64,000 nucleotides of DNA from Sphingobium indicum B90A (GCF_000264945.2 NZ_CP013070.1:496001-560000); one strand, 5' to 3'. Counted from the first letter of the stretch, positions 8,922-18,771 are shown. Numbers and translations are program-made. The notes: generated by a model not told the origin, from the letters alone.

Positions 8922-10373
8922 ATGGTTGCACGGGAATGGCGCGGCAGGGATCTGACGCAGGGGCCGATCGCATCGGCCCTGTTGCTGTTCGCCATCCCGA
9001 CATTGGCGTCCAACATCCTCCAGTCGCTGAACGGATCGATCAACGCCATATGGGTCGGCCGTTTCCTGGGCGCGCAGGCGCTGGCGGCGACGGCCAATGC
9101 GAACATCACCATGTTCCTGATGTTCTCCGTCGTCTTCGGCTTCGGCATGGCGTCGACGGTGATGATCGCGCAGGCGGTGGGACGGGGCGACCTGGACGCG
9201 GCGCGCCGGGCGTTCGGATCGGCCGTCGGCTTTTGCACCCTGCTGGGGTTGGTCGTGGCGACCGGCGGCTGGATCGGCGCGCCCGCCTTGCTGCGGCTGC
9301 TGGCGACCCCGGCGGAGGCGTTCGACCTGGCGCTCGTCTATTTGCGGGTGATCTTCGTCGCCATGCCCGCCTCTCTGCTCAGCGTCATGATGATGATGGG
9401 CCTGCGCGGGACGGGCGATGCGCGGACGCCGCTGATCTTCATGTTCGTCAGCGTGGGCGTCGACCTGGTCCTGAACCCGGTGCTGATCCTGGGCCTGGGG
9501 CCGATCCCGGCGATGGGCATAGGCGGGTCGGCCGCGGCAACGGCGGCGGCGGGCGTCGTCAGCCTGATCGGCCTTGTCCTTTACACCTATGCGAAGGATC
9601 TGCCGTTGCGCCTGCGCGGGCGGGAACTGGCTTATCTCCGCCCCGCGCCGGACCAGATGCGCGTCCTGTTCGGCAAGGGGTTGCCCATGGGATTGCAGAT
9701 GATCGTCATGTCCGCGTCAGGGCTGGTGATGATCGGCCTCGTCAACCGGGAGGGGTTTCTGGTCACCGCGGCCTATGGCGCGGCCCAGCAGATCTGGACC
9801 TATCTCCAGATGCCGGCCATGGCGATGGGCGCGGCGGTCAGCGCCATGGCGGCGCAGAATATCGGCGCGGGACGATGGGACCGGATCGGCCGGATCACCG
9901 GATATGGCATGGGTTATCTGCTGCTGATCACCGGCATGATGGTGGCGGTGATCCTGCTGTTCCACGCGCCGCTGCTGGCGCTGTTCCTGGGACGGAACGA
10001 AGCCGCCATCGCCGCCGCCTGGCACATGCAGCTCCTGGCGAGCTGGAGCTTCGTGCTGTTCGGCGGGACGATGATCCTGTTCGGCGTGATGCGGGCCAAT
10101 GGCGTGGTGGTGCGACCGCTGCTGATCCTGGTCTTCACCCTCTTCGCGGTGCGGCTGGGCTTCTACCATCTGGGCTATCCGCATCTGGGGGCGGACGCAT
10201 TGTGGCTGAGCTTTCCCGCAGGGTCGGCGTCGTCCTTCCTGCTGGCCGGCCTGGTTTACCTGCAGGGCGGGTGGCGCAAGGCGAAGCTGCTCGTCCCCGT
10301 GGACGAAGAGGAGTGCCGCGAAAGTATCAATGCGGAGAGCGAGCCAGCCGGAAGGATCGTCCCGGCGGGATAA
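8922..10373 (+). CDS. MATE-family multidrug efflux transporter
   Basis: This 483-residue inner-membrane protein has about 12 hydrophobic segments in two homologous halves, as in MATE exporters, which expel cationic drugs or metabolites using a Na+ or H+ gradient. Family features include the start LTQGPIASALLLFAIPTLAS, a second-half counterpart LFGKGLPMGLQMIVMS, and Gly-rich turns such as NIGAGRWDR. ATG 8922 has AAGGGGG 4 bases upstream; an upstream in-frame start at 8886 lacks a ribosome site. It follows valS by 85 bases and ends 4 bases before the converging HerA gene. The polar tail after residue ~455 is probably cytoplasmic. Substrate unknown. Confidence 0.92.
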   Translation: MVAREWRGRDLTQGPIASALLLFAIPTLASNILQSLNGSINAIWVGRFLGAQALAATANANITMFLMFSVVFGFGMASTVMIAQAVGRGDLDAARRAFGSAVGFCTLLGLVVATGGWIGAPALLRLLATPAEAFDLALVYLRVIFVAMPASLLSVMMMMGLRGTGDARTPLIFMFVSVGVDLVLNPVLILGLGPIPAMGIGGSAAATAAAGVVSLIGLVLYTYAKDLPLRLRGRELAYLRPAPDQMRVLFGKGLPMGLQMIVMSASGLVMIGLVNREGFLVTAAYGAAQQIWTYLQMPAMAMGAAVSAMAAQNIGAGRWDRIGRITGYGMGYLLLITGMMVAVILLFHAPLLALFLGRNEAAIAAAWHMQLLASWSFVLFGGTMILFGVMRANGVVVRPLLILVFTLFAVRLGFYHLGYPHLGADALWLSFPAGSASSFLLAGLVYLQGGWRKAKLLVPVDEEECRESINAESEPAGRIVPAG

Positions 10374-10377
10374 TCGC

Positions 10378-12036
10378 TTACCGGCCCTGGCTGCGCCAGC
10401 GCGTGATCGTGCGGTCGAGGATGTCCGCTTCGCCGCCGGACTGGCGCCAGAGTTCCGTGAAGCTCGGATCGCCCGAGGCTGGACGCCGCTCCTCCTCCAG
10501 ATTGTCGAGCGCCACGCGGATCGGGACGGCGACGCCTTCGCCGCAGATGATCGCCTCCCGGTTGCGCAGGGCGGGGATGGAATCGAGGAAGCCGCGCGCG
10601 CCTTCGGGCATGGCGGCCTTCACGAAGGCCTGGTCGCGGTCGTTGTTGAGGCGCATCGAGATGATCGTGCCGCATTGCGACAGCACGCCTTCGGCCAGGT
10701 CCGACGGACGCTGGGTGATGAGGCCCAGCGACACGCCATATTTGCGGCCTTCCTTGGCGATCCGTTCCAGGATGCGGCGCACGGCCTGGCCGCCGCCGCT
10801 GGTGCTGCTGGGGATGTAGCGATGCGCTTCCTCGCAGACGAGCAGGATCGGGCGTTGCGGCTCGTCGCGCGCCCACAGCGCATAGTCGAACACCAGCCGC
10901 GACAGAACCGACACCACCACGGATGTGATGTCGGACGGCATGGACGACACGTCGATGATCGAGATCGGCTTGCCGCCGGAGGGCAGGCGGAAGATCTTGG
11001 CGATGAATTCCTGCATCGAATCCGCGACCAGCATGCCGGAGAACATGAAGCTGTAGCGCGGATCGCTCTTGATCTCGTCGATCTTGGTCTTGAGCCGCAT
11101 ATAGGGCAGCGATCCGGTGCCCTTGTCCAGCTTCCCCATCTCGTTCTGGAGGATGTTGGTAAGGTCCGACAGCAGATAGGGGACGGGCGAATCGACGGTC
11201 AGCCGGCCGATGCTCTCCGCCAGCCGGTTCTTCGACCGCGCGGCCAGCAGGCATTTGGCGAGGATGTCGCAATCCACCGTCCGCTCGGAGCCTTCGGAGG
11301 TGACGAACACCTCGCAATGCTCCTCGAAATTCATCAGCCAATAGGGGAGGGCCAGGTTGTTGACGTCATAGACGGCGCCATTGTGCTGGAAGGCGGCGCC
11401 ATATTCGCCATGGGGATCGATCATCACGATATGCCCCTGCGGCGACAGGTCGCAGATGCGGTGCAGGATGAGGGCGGCGCTGGTCGACTTGCCGGTGCCG
11501 GTCGAACCCAGCAGCGCGAAGTGCTTGCCCAGCATCGAATCGACATAAAGCGCGGCGCGGGTGTCGGACGTGGGATAGACGGTGCCGATCTGCACATGGG
11601 GGCGGTCGTCGGCCGAATAGATCTGCTGCATGTCCGCGCTCGACACCGGATAGACCTCCGTCCCCGGCGTGGGATAACGGGTGACGCCCCGGCGGAAGCG
11701 GTAGATGCGCCCCGTCAGCTTCTCCTCATCGCCTTCGCCCAGAAAGTCGATGTCGACGATGATGTTGTTGCTGTCCTGCCGATCCATGGCCATGGCGCGG
11801 ACGCTGGCGATCAGCCAGACATGGCCGACGCGCATCTTCACCTGGCTGCCGACCTGCCCCGCCATGGCGAGCGAAGGATCGGGATCGCGCGACAGCGCGG
11901 CGATGCGCGTGGCGTCGATGATCAATTGCGAACTGGACCCGGCGATCTGGAAGACCATCCCCATGGCGTCGGCCGGAGGCTGGAAGGCATGCGGCTGCGC
12001 GCCTGCGAAATGGTCTGCACCGTGCATCTGGGTCAT
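10378..12036 (-). CDS. HerA/DUF87-type ATPase (hexameric translocase family)
   Basis: This 552-residue P-loop ATPase is related to HerA and the FtsK/VirB4 superfamily. Visible features: an N-terminal HAS-barrel-like region (about 25-120), Walker A GSTGTGKST (177-185), an MIDPHGEYG segment, Walker B ILLVCEEAH (397-405), and an arginine-finger-like region near LITQRPSDLAEGVLSQCGT. HerA proteins thread DNA and pair with the NurA nuclease in archaea and some bacteria. No NurA, Sir2 or other nuclease gene is adjacent, so this is probably a free-standing housekeeping copy of unknown role. ATG 12036 is chosen; a GTG at 12075 would add 13 residues. The gene converges on the MATE gene. Confidence 0.85.
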   Translation of the reverse strand: MTQMHGADHFAGAQPHAFQPPADAMGMVFQIAGSSSQLIIDATRIAALSRDPDPSLAMAGQVGSQVKMRVGHVWLIASVRAMAMDRQDSNNIIVDIDFLGEGDEEKLTGRIYRFRRGVTRYPTPGTEVYPVSSADMQQIYSADDRPHVQIGTVYPTSDTRAALYVDSMLGKHFALLGSTGTGKSTSAALILHRICDLSPQGHIVMIDPHGEYGAAFQHNGAVYDVNNLALPYWLMNFEEHCEVFVTSEGSERTVDCDILAKCLLAARSKNRLAESIGRLTVDSPVPYLLSDLTNILQNEMGKLDKGTGSLPYMRLKTKIDEIKSDPRYSFMFSGMLVADSMQEFIAKIFRLPSGGKPISIIDVSSMPSDITSVVVSVLSRLVFDYALWARDEPQRPILLVCEEAHRYIPSSTSGGGQAVRRILERIAKEGRKYGVSLGLITQRPSDLAEGVLSQCGTIISMRLNNDRDQAFVKAAMPEGARGFLDSIPALRNREAIICGEGVAVPIRVALDNLEEERRPASGDPSFTELWRQSGGEADILDRTITRWRSQGR

Positions 12037-12174
12037 GAACCTGTTTTTCCCCTCGACCGGACGGGATTCCGGCACGTCGGATCGATTTAACCGGCGACTG
12101 GTAAAGAATCTGCTTATCCCTCGCCCATGTTGAAGGTGCGGCCAGGCCCGCGCCGCGATGGTCAGAGGAAATGC

Positions 12175-13305
12175 GTGTCAGGCTTGGCTTTTGAAACATC
12201 GGCCGGAAATCGGGAAAATCCTGTGTCCCGGGTGCTGACGACCGATGCGGCCCGGCGGTCCGACGCGATTTCCATCGCGCGGGTGATCTGCATATTGGGT
12301 GTGGTGTACGTCCATGCCTGGACGGGCCTGAACGGCCATGACCTGGAAAGCCTGAGGGGCACGGCGCAGGACAGCCTGCGCTGGGGCCTGATGGAGGTTT
12401 TCGGGCGCAGCGCCGTGCCCCTGCTGGGCCTGATTTCCGGCTGGCTGGTGGAGGGGTCGTCGCGGACCCATGACTGGCTGCGCCATGTCGGGCGGAAGGT
12501 GCGGACGATCCTGCTGCCGATGATCCTGTGGAATGCGCTGGCGATCCTGTTCGTGTCCGGCGCGGCCTGGGCGCTGGGCCTGTCGGCGCCGGTGCCATCG
12601 TCCACCGGCTGGATGTTCCAGGAATTGTTCATCGTCAGCCGCAATCCCGACATCAACGTGCAGATGCCGTTCCTGCGCGACCTGTTCCTGTGCATGCTGG
12701 CCGCGCCCCTGTTCGTTCGCCTGCCGGGCTGGGCGTTGGGCGCGGTGGCGGCGATGGCGGCGCTGTGCCAGATCATGGGATGGGGGCCGCCGGTGCTGAT
12801 GCGCGCCTCCATCCTGTTCTTCTTCATCATGGGCATCGTGGCGCGGCGCGAGGGGCTGGCCGACCGGGTGGCTGCGCTGCCCTGGACGGCGGCGGCGGCG
12901 CCCTTTGCGCTGCTGATGAGCGCGCAGCTCTATATGTCCCTGCATCCGGGCGTGTTGCCGCCGGGCATCGGCGCGGCGACGCTGGACATGGCGGTGCGGG
13001 TCGCGGCGGCGCTGTTCTTCTGGCGCTTCGCCTGGTCGCTGGCGGCCAGCGCGGCGCGGGGCATGCTGCTGCGGATCGAGCCCTTCGCCTTTTTCCTCTT
13101 CTGCTCCCACCTCATCCTGATCTGGCTGGGCGGGCCGGTGCTGGGGGTGGTGTTCGGCAAGCTGGGATCGCCCTTTTATCCTGCCTATCTGCTGGTGCAG
13201 CCGCTGCTGGTGCTGGTCGCGGTGATCCTGTTGGGATCACTGCTCAGCCGCGCCGCGCCGGGGCTGGCGAAGCTATTGAGCGGCGGCCGCCTGATGGCTG
13301 CCTGA
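12175..13305 (+). CDS. Acyltransferase 3 family membrane protein
   Basis: The protein has about 376 residues and about 10 membrane helices. It matches the acyltransferase-3 family, whose members add acetyl, succinyl or similar groups to sugars and lipids at the envelope. The early motif [18 protein letters not shown] contains the conserved His of the family (VYVHAW), and WNALAILFV and [12 protein letters not shown] match later helices. The start is uncertain: GTG 12175 has AGAGGAA 4-5 bases upstream; GTG 12223 follows GGGAAA; ATG 12127 has no ribosome site. Its 3' end overlaps the opposing oxidoreductase gene by 33 bases. No glycan cluster is nearby, so its acceptor is unknown. Confidence 0.82.
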   Translation: MSGLAFETSAGNRENPVSRVLTTDAARRSDAISIARVICILGVVYVHAWTGLNGHDLESLRGTAQDSLRWGLMEVFGRSAVPLLGLISGWLVEGSSRTHDWLRHVGRKVRTILLPMILWNALAILFVSGAAWALGLSAPVPSSTGWMFQELFIVSRNPDINVQMPFLRDLFLCMLAAPLFVRLPGWALGAVAAMAALCQIMGWGPPVLMRASILFFFIMGIVARREGLADRVAALPWTAAAAPFALLMSAQLYMSLHPGVLPPGIGAATLDMAVRVAAALFFWRFAWSLAASAARGMLLRIEPFAFFLFCSHLILIWLGGPVLGVVFGKLGSPFYPAYLLVQPLLVLVAVILLGSLLSRAAPGLAKLLSGGRLMAA

Positions 13306-14292
13306 CGCCACTCGACCGGCCGCCGCCATGGCGATCTCCAGGCTGCGCTTGCGCGCCTCGAAATCATGGATCTGGCCGCCGATGATGACCTCATCCACCT
13401 GGGTGCGGCGGATGAAGGCGGCCAGGTCGCGCTCGACATCGGCCTGGGTGCCGATGGTGGAAGCGCTCAGCACATCGGCCAGCATCGCCTGCGCCTGCGG
13501 CGGCAGGCTTTCATAATAGCCGGCGACGGGTGGTTGCAGCTTGCCCGGCCGGCCGGTGCGCAGGCGCACGAAGGCCTGCTGCATGGAGGTGGCGATCAGC
13601 CGCGCCTCCTCCGCCGTGTCGGCTGCGAAGACATTGTAGCCCGCCATCACATAGGGATGAGCAAGCTGCGCAGAGGGCTGGAAATCGCGGCGGTAGATGG
13701 CGACGGCCTCGTCCAGCGCGCCGGGCGCGAAGTGCGAGGCGAAGGCGTAGGGCAGGCCTAGCGCGGCGGCGAGTTGCGCGCCATAGAGGCTGGAACCCAG
13801 AACCCAGAGCGGCACGTCCTCGCCCGCGCCGGGGGTCGCCTGGAAGCCGAGGCGCGCGTCGCCGGCGAAATAGGCCTGCAATTCCATCACGTCGCGGGGA
13901 AATTCGTCCGGGCCGCCGGACAGCGTCCGCCGCATGGCCTGGGCCACGCGCTGGTCGGAACCGGGAGCGCGGCCAAGGCCGAGGTCGACGCGGCCGGGAA
14001 AGAGCGCCGCCAGCGTGCCGAACTGCTCCGCGATCAGCAGCGGCGCATGATTGGGCAGCATGATGCCGCCCGCGCCGATGCGGATGCGGTCGGTCGCCCG
14101 TCCGATATGCGCCAGCACCACGGCCGTTGCGGCCGACGCGATGCCCGGCATGCCATGATGCTCCGCCACCCAATAGCGGTGGAAGCCAAGGCTTTCGGCA
14201 TGGGCGGCAAAGTCGGCGGCGCGGCCAAGCGCTTCGCCGACGGTGCCGCCTTCGTTGACGGGAACGAGGTCCAGGACGGAGAAACGGGTCAT
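13273..14292 (-). CDS. LLM-class flavin-dependent oxidoreductase (luciferase-like)
   Basis: This 339-residue TIM-barrel protein of the bacterial luciferase-like monooxygenase family, YhbW subgroup, uses reduced flavin to oxidise an unknown substrate. Motifs include [15 protein letters not shown] near residues 44-58, [16 protein letters not shown], and the C-terminal [17 protein letters not shown] followed by [15 protein letters not shown] 14292 aligns with the family start [12 protein letters not shown]; ten upstream residues in the same frame look non-coding. It is the last gene of a minus-strand run and overlaps the end of the opposing acyltransferase by 33 bases. It has no partner flavin reductase here, so reduced flavin must come from elsewhere. 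Confidence 0.88.
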   Translation of the reverse strand: MTRFSVLDLVPVNEGGTVGEALGRAADFAAHAESLGFHRYWVAEHHGMPGIASAATAVVLAHIGRATDRIRIGAGGIMLPNHAPLLIAEQFGTLAALFPGRVDLGLGRAPGSDQRVAQAMRRTLSGGPDEFPRDVMELQAYFAGDARLGFQATPGAGEDVPLWVLGSSLYGAQLAAALGLPYAFASHFAPGALDEAVAIYRRDFQPSAQLAHPYVMAGYNVFAADTAEEARLIATSMQQAFVRLRTGRPGKLQPPVAGYYESLPPQAQAMLADVLSASTIGTQADVERDLAAFIRRTQVDEVIIGGQIHDFEARKRSLEIAMAAAGRVASGSHQAAAAQ

Positions 14293-14434
14293 GGCCGAAT
14301 ATGGGGGGCGGACTCGTTCCATTTCAATGCCGGTTCGGGGCGGATGGAATGCGGAGGTCTTCGGGAAACTTTGCGCGCTCCTGCCTCAGCAGGCGCACGG
14401 CGCGCCTAACGCCCGCAAATAACGGCCCGAGCAT

Positions 14435-14878
14435 TCAGCCGGCGGCGCGACCGAATCCCTGGGCCGGACTGTCGATGCGGCGGCCGAAACCCTGCGGCCG
14501 GCGCGCCACCAGCGGGTTGGCGTCGCGGTCGAGCAGCGCCATCGTCTCTGTGAAGCAGGGCCGCAGCGCGACCACATCCTCGATCAATTCATCCGGGCCT
14601 TCCCGGCTTTCGACGCAACGGCGGGCGACCATTTCGATCTTCTCGGCCATGGCGCTGAGCCGATAGGCGCCGAACTGGGCCGACTCGCCCTTCAGCTTGT
14701 GGGCCGGCGCGACCAGCGCGGCGGCGTTGCGGGCGCGAAAGGCCTCCTCGATGGCGCCGATCGCCTTTTCGCCGTCCTCGCGGAAATAGCCCAGGATCCG
14801 GAGGAAGGCGGCGCCCAGCTCCGAACGGGATTTGGCAAACTCCGTCCAATTGACCAGTTCGGCCTCTTGATATGACAC
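14435..14878 (-). CDS. Stand-alone Hpt (histidine phosphotransfer) protein
   Basis: This 147-residue helical protein has the Hpt motif PAHKLKGESAQFGA with the phospho-accepting histidine at residue 60. Hpt proteins relay phosphate between hybrid sensor kinases and response regulators. The sequence after about residue 115 is a basic tail rich in Arg and Gly. No kinase or regulator gene is nearby, so it is an orphan relay whose partners are encoded elsewhere. The GTG at 14878 is chosen because GGGAG lies 7 bases upstream and longer forms run into non-conserved sequence. It sits 73 bases after the TusA-like gene and may share its transcript. Confidence 0.8.
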   Translation of the reverse strand: MSYQEAELVNWTEFAKSRSELGAAFLRILGYFREDGEKAIGAIEEAFRARNAAALVAPAHKLKGESAQFGAYRLSAMAEKIEMVARRCVESREGPDELIEDVVALRPCFTETMALLDRDANPLVARRPQGFGRRIDSPAQGFGRAAG

Positions 14879-14951
14879 CCTGACACTCCCTGCTCTGCCG
14901 TGGGGAATATAGAAGAGGAGCGTAAATAGGGGGTTAAGTCGGGTGGGATCG

Positions 14952-15167
14952 TCAAAGCGACCGAGCAAGAGCGAAGAGATGCGGCGCCTTTGCCGTGAAG
15001 GCCCAACCCTGTTGCTTCGCCAGCGCCTCCAGTTCCTTGGCCGCGACGGGATCGTCAGCCTGGATCGTCACGGCGTCGGCGGATCGCATCGCCCGCGCCA
15101 CGCGCAGCGCGGGCCACGGGCATTTCATGCCCCTGGCGTCGATATGCGCCGCTTCACTTTGTGGCAT
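14952..15167 (-). CDS. TusA/SirA-like sulfur carrier protein
   Basis: This 71-residue protein has the TusA signature: a short strand (AAHIDARGMKCPWPALRVARA) with the invariant Cys16 in the CPxP motif. TusA-family proteins carry persulfide sulfur for tRNA thiolation, molybdenum cofactor or other sulfur pathways. It lacks neighbouring tusBCD or yedE-like genes, so its exact role is open. Its start overlaps the 3' end of der by 14 bases, which suggests translational coupling. Confidence 0.88.
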   Translation of the reverse strand: MPQSEAAHIDARGMKCPWPALRVARAMRSADAVTIQADDPVAAKELEALAKQQGWAFTAKAPHLFALARSL

Positions 15168-16524
15168 AGGGGTTCTTGGCGCTGCGCAGCGTCAGCCGCA
15201 CCGGCACGGCGCCGAATCCCAGTTCCTTGCGGATGCCGTTCACCAGATAGCGGCGGTAGCTTTCCGGCAATTCGTCCAGCCGCGTGCCGAACAGCACGAA
15301 GGTCGGGGGACGGGTCTTGTTCTGGGTGATGTAGCGCAGCTTGATCCGCTTGCCGCCGGGGGCGGGGGGCGGATTCGCCTCCAGCGCGCGTTCGAACCAG
15401 CGGTTGAGGATGCCGGTCGATACGCGCTGCGACCAGGCGGTGCGGGTTTCGAAGGCGACGCGGATCAGGTCGTCCAGCCCCTTGCCGGTGGCGGCGGAGA
15501 CGGTCATGATCGGCACGCCGCGTATCTGCGCAAGGCCGTCGGACAGCGCCTGCTTGATGCCCTGATAGAGGGCCGAGCCGTTTTCCACCGTGTCCCATTT
15601 GTTGAGCGCGACGACGAGGGCGCGGCCTTCCTCGATCACCTTGTCGGCGATGCGCAGATCCTGCGCCTCCAGCCCGCGGGTGGAATCGAGCAGCAGCACC
15701 ACCACTTCGGCGAAGTTCACAGCGTTCAGGCCGTCCGAAACCGCCAGCTTTTCCAGCTTGTCCTGCACCTTGGCGCGCTTGCGCATGCCCGCCGTGTCGA
15801 TCAGGCGGACGGGGCGTTCGTTGCCGTCCGGGTCGGTCCATTGCCAGTCGACGGCGATGCTGTCGCGGGTGATGCCTGCTTCGGGGCCGGTCAGAAGGCG
15901 GTTCTCGCCCAGCAGGCGGTTGATCAGGGTCGACTTGCCCGCATTGGGGCGGCCGACGATGGCGAGTTTCAGCGGCGCGGATTCGAAATCGGCCTCGTCC
16001 GGTTCGCCTTCCTCCTCTTCCTCCTCCTCGCGGTCGATATAGGGGAGCAGCGCCTGGAACAGGTCGGCCAAGCCCTGGCCATGTTCGGCGGAAAAGGGGA
16101 CGGGGTCGCCCAGGCCCAGGCTGAACGCCTCCATCACGCCGTCGTCGCCCGCCTTGCCCTCCGCCTTGTTGGCCATCAGCACGACCGGGGCGTCGCCCTC
16201 GCGCAGCCAGCGGGCGATTTCCTCGTCCAGCGGGGTGATTCCGGCGCGGGCGTCGACGACGAACAGCGCGACATCGGCATTTTCCACCGCCGCCTGCGTC
16301 TGCATGCGCATGCGGCCGGGCAGGGTCTGCGGGTCTTCATCCTCATAACCGGCGGTGTCGATGATGGTGAAATCGACGCCCAGCAGGTTCGCCTGCCCCT
16401 CCCGCCGGTCGCGGGTCACGCCGGGCTGGTCGTCGACCAGCGCCAGCTTCTTGCCGACGAGCCGGTTGAAAAGGGTGGACTTGCCTACATTGGGGCGTCC
16501 GACGATGGCAACGGTGGGCAGCAT
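15154..16524 (-). CDS. der: Ribosome-assembly GTPase Der (EngA)
   Basis: This 456-residue protein has the tandem-GTPase layout unique to Der: first P-loop GRPNVGKST (9-17), second P-loop GRPNAGKST (191-199), each followed by DTAG and NK-type motifs (ANKAEG, ALNKWDT), then a C-terminal KH-like domain that binds 50S precursors. An acidic linker with seven consecutive Glu (about 166-172) joins the two G domains. It is essential for large-subunit assembly in other bacteria. It lies downstream of bamB, a widely conserved pairing, but a 66-bp palindromic repeat separates them here. Confidence 0.98.
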   Translation of the reverse strand: MLPTVAIVGRPNVGKSTLFNRLVGKKLALVDDQPGVTRDRREGQANLLGVDFTIIDTAGYEDEDPQTLPGRMRMQTQAAVENADVALFVVDARAGITPLDEEIARWLREGDAPVVLMANKAEGKAGDDGVMEAFSLGLGDPVPFSAEHGQGLADLFQALLPYIDREEEEEEEGEPDEADFESAPLKLAIVGRPNAGKSTLINRLLGENRLLTGPEAGITRDSIAVDWQWTDPDGNERPVRLIDTAGMRKRAKVQDKLEKLAVSDGLNAVNFAEVVVLLLDSTRGLEAQDLRIADKVIEEGRALVVALNKWDTVENGSALYQGIKQALSDGLAQIRGVPIMTVSAATGKGLDDLIRVAFETRTAWSQRVSTGILNRWFERALEANPPPAPGGKRIKLRYITQNKTRPPTFVLFGTRLDELPESYRRYLVNGIRKELGFGAVPVRLTLRSAKNPYATK

Positions 16525-16551
16525 GAGAGGCCCTATTCCTTTAAACTATGA

Positions 16552-16617
16552 GTGCTCCTGCGAAGGCAGGAGCCCAGTTCCAACGCTTGGACTGGGCTCC
16601 TGCCTTCGCAGGAGCAC
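16552..16617. repeat. Palindromic intergenic repeat, family A
   Basis: A near-perfect 66-bp palindrome. The left arm begins GTGCTCCTGCGAAGGCAGGA and continues GCCCAGTTCCA; the right arm is its reverse complement, around a short centre. It lies between bamB and der. A second, longer-looped copy is at 19701-19791. It could fold in RNA and modulate der expression; the shared arms show it is a mobile repeat family. Confidence 0.85.
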
Positions 16618-16640
16618 GGTTACTAACATCATCGATGGCG

Positions 16641-18002
16641 TCAGCGAAACGCCGTCAGCTTGCCGTCATCCGCCAGGATATAGAGCGTGTTGTTCGCGAC
16701 CACCGGCGACAGCGACATCGACCGGTCCAGATCGATTTGGGCCTGTATATTGCCGGTCGCCGGATCGACATAGTTGAGGTCGCCATGGGTCGACACCAGC
16801 ACCAGCCGCCCGCCCGCCAGCACCGGGCCGGTCCAGCGGATCGCCTTGTCCTTCTTCTTTTCCTTTTCCCAGCGGCGAAGCTGGCTGATCCAGCGGATCT
16901 TGCCGGTGGCGCGGGCGACGCAGAGCAGCTTCGCGTCGCTCGTCACCGCGAACACCCATTCGCCCACGACCGAGGGGGTGGAGATGCCCGCAATGTTGAT
17001 TTCCCAGAGCCGCTGGCCGCTCACCAGTTCGTAGCTGGCCATGCGGCCGCCCTGGCCGATGGCGAAGACCCGGCCCCGGTCGATCACCGGATCGGCGTCG
17101 ATGTCGGTCAGCGTCGCCACGGCGGTCGAGATGCTGGTGCGCGACAGGGCGTCGCCCCACAGCGTCCGGCCATTTTCATAGCGATAGGCGGTGAGTTCGC
17201 CCGAACTGTAACCCGCGATCACCGTGCCCTGCGCGGCGGCCGGGGCGGCCACGCCGAAGATGCCGGTGACTTGCAGCGTGCCGCTGTCGGTCCACTGCAC
17301 TTCGCCGTCGCTCTGGTTGAGGGCGAAGATCTGGTTGTCCTGCCCCATCACATAGACATGGCCGTTGGCCAGCGTCGGCGCGCCGCGCAGCGGGCCGCCG
17401 GGGCGCTTCTTCCACAGGATGGCGCCTGTGTTCGCGTCGATCGCCGCGACATCGCCGATGCCGGTGCTGGCATAGAGTTTTCCGTCGACGACGCTGACGC
17501 CGCCGCCGAACAGGGCGCGGCCGCTGCCCGCGGCGGGGAGCGGGGTCTGCCACAGCTTCGCGCCGCTGTTCGCGTCGAACGCGATCACCCGCGCATCGGC
17601 GTCGATCACATAGAGCTTGCCGCCCACCACCACCGGGGCGGAGGCGAGGCGGGCCTGCGGCGTGCTGCCCGCGATGGACACGGTCCAGGCCCGCGCGGGC
17701 GAAGCGCCCAGCGCCAGATTGCCCATGGTCTTGGCGGGGCTGCCGCCCGGCTGCGACCATTGGTCGTTCACATAGGGTTCGGGCAGGGTCACGGGCACGT
17801 CGGCCAGCGTCGGGTCGACCTCCACCCCCTGCTCATTGCTGAGGATCGAGGTGCGCTTGCCGACCACCGGGGTCTTGGGGCCGCCCTTCTTGCCGCCGAC
17901 AATGCCGCATCCCGCAAGCAGGGCGATCATCATGGCAACGGTCACGGCGCGACCGGCGCCCGAAAATTTCGTCATGCTGTGCATTCCCATGCGCCCAATC
18001 AT
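16641..18002 (-). CDS. bamB: Outer-membrane assembly lipoprotein BamB
   Basis: This 453-residue lipoprotein has a lipobox LLAGC with Cys32 and a beta-propeller of PQQ-like repeats, for example GGKLYVIDADARVIAFDANS, DGKLYASTGIGDVAAIDAN and ANNTLYILADDGKLTAF. BamB helps the BamA complex insert outer-membrane proteins. Its start overlaps the stop of the upstream yfgM-like gene as ATGA, so I use ATG 18002; ATG 17990 and 17975 are alternatives that place the signal peptide more typically. The order yfgM-bamB-der matches many proteobacteria. Confidence 0.93.
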   Translation of the reverse strand: MIGRMGMHSMTKFSGAGRAVTVAMMIALLAGCGIVGGKKGGPKTPVVGKRTSILSNEQGVEVDPTLADVPVTLPEPYVNDQWSQPGGSPAKTMGNLALGASPARAWTVSIAGSTPQARLASAPVVVGGKLYVIDADARVIAFDANSGAKLWQTPLPAAGSGRALFGGGVSVVDGKLYASTGIGDVAAIDANTGAILWKKRPGGPLRGAPTLANGHVYVMGQDNQIFALNQSDGEVQWTDSGTLQVTGIFGVAAPAAAQGTVIAGYSSGELTAYRYENGRTLWGDALSRTSISTAVATLTDIDADPVIDRGRVFAIGQGGRMASYELVSGQRLWEINIAGISTPSVVGEWVFAVTSDAKLLCVARATGKIRWISQLRRWEKEKKKDKAIRWTGPVLAGGRLVLVSTHGDLNYVDPATGNIQAQIDLDRSMSLSPVVANNTLYILADDGKLTAFR

Positions 18003-18697
18003 TCCTGTCCCGCCGCGACCGGCGTTTCGACTGCATCCACACCCAATAAGCCCGCCATCTGTCGCGCGCGCGAACGGATCGACTGGGGCACGTCCTTGTC
18101 CTTCGCCATGGCGGCGAACAGCGGCCCGGCGAGGTCGGGCTTGCGCATCTTCATATAGGCGATCGCGACCAGTTCCCCGGCGCTGCCGAACCAGGGCGCG
18201 CCCTCCACGGCAAGGGGCTTCAGCCGGTCGACCACCTGCTGCGGCTGGAGGGTTTCGAACTCCAGCGTGGTCTGGCGGATCAGCGCCAGATCGCGATAGG
18301 GCCGGTCGAGCGAAGCGTCGTCGGCCATCGCCTTATAGGCGGCGATGGCGACCTTGCTGTCGCCCTTGCGCGCCGCCGTGCCCGCCTTCACCAGCAGGGC
18401 GGAGGCGCGGAAGCCGGGCTGGCTGGCCTGGGTCAGCTTGTCCAATTCCTTCGCGTCCGGAGCGCCGCCGCCGATTGCCGTGGAAATCGCCTTGTCCATT
18501 TCCTCCGACACGGCCTGCGATTGCGTCTTCGTGTAATGCTGCCAATAAAGCCAGCCGGCGAAGGCCGCGAGGCCGATGATCACCGCCGCCACGATCCAGC
18601 GGCCGAAGCGCTGCCAGAAGGTCAGCAACTGGTCCTGCCGAACGGCCTCGTCCACCTCGCGCATGAAGGCTTCGCTATTTTGCGGCGTCAGGGCCAC
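17999..18697 (-). CDS. YfgM-like tetratricopeptide membrane protein
   Basis: This 232-residue protein has a cytoplasmic N-terminus with the family pattern REVDEAVRQDQLLTFWQRFG, one membrane helix (about 34-52) and a periplasmic TPR-like helical domain. In E. coli, YfgM sits at the Sec translocon with PpiD and helps hand over outer-membrane proteins. Its position just before bamB, with overlapping stop and start codons, fits that role. The N-terminal family pattern and gene order make the call good; function here is inferred. Confidence 0.85.
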   Translation of the reverse strand: MALTPQNSEAFMREVDEAVRQDQLLTFWQRFGRWIVAAVIIGLAAFAGWLYWQHYTKTQSQAVSEEMDKAISTAIGGGAPDAKELDKLTQASQPGFRASALLVKAGTAARKGDSKVAIAAYKAMADDASLDRPYRDLALIRQTTLEFETLQPQQVVDRLKPLAVEGAPWFGSAGELVAIAYMKMRKPDLAGPLFAAMAKDKDVPQSIRSRARQMAGLLGVDAVETPVAAGQE

Positions 18698-18771
18698 TTG
18701 GGTCTCCAGAAATTCGTCAGAAAAGGCACGCGGAAGGCGCGATCTTTAGCGGCGCGGGCTTCCCGCGCAAC

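Noticed and set aside
10378..12036. HerA ATPase as part of an anti-phage system (HerA with Sir2 or DUF4297)
   Set aside because: Its neighbours are a MATE pump and an acyltransferase, with no Sir2, DUF4297 or nuclease gene. It looks like a free-standing core gene.
13273..13305. 33-base antisense overlap of the acyltransferase and LLM oxidoreductase genes as a regulatory overlap
   Set aside because: Short convergent overlaps occur elsewhere here (24593-24601) and are ordinary in a dense genome.
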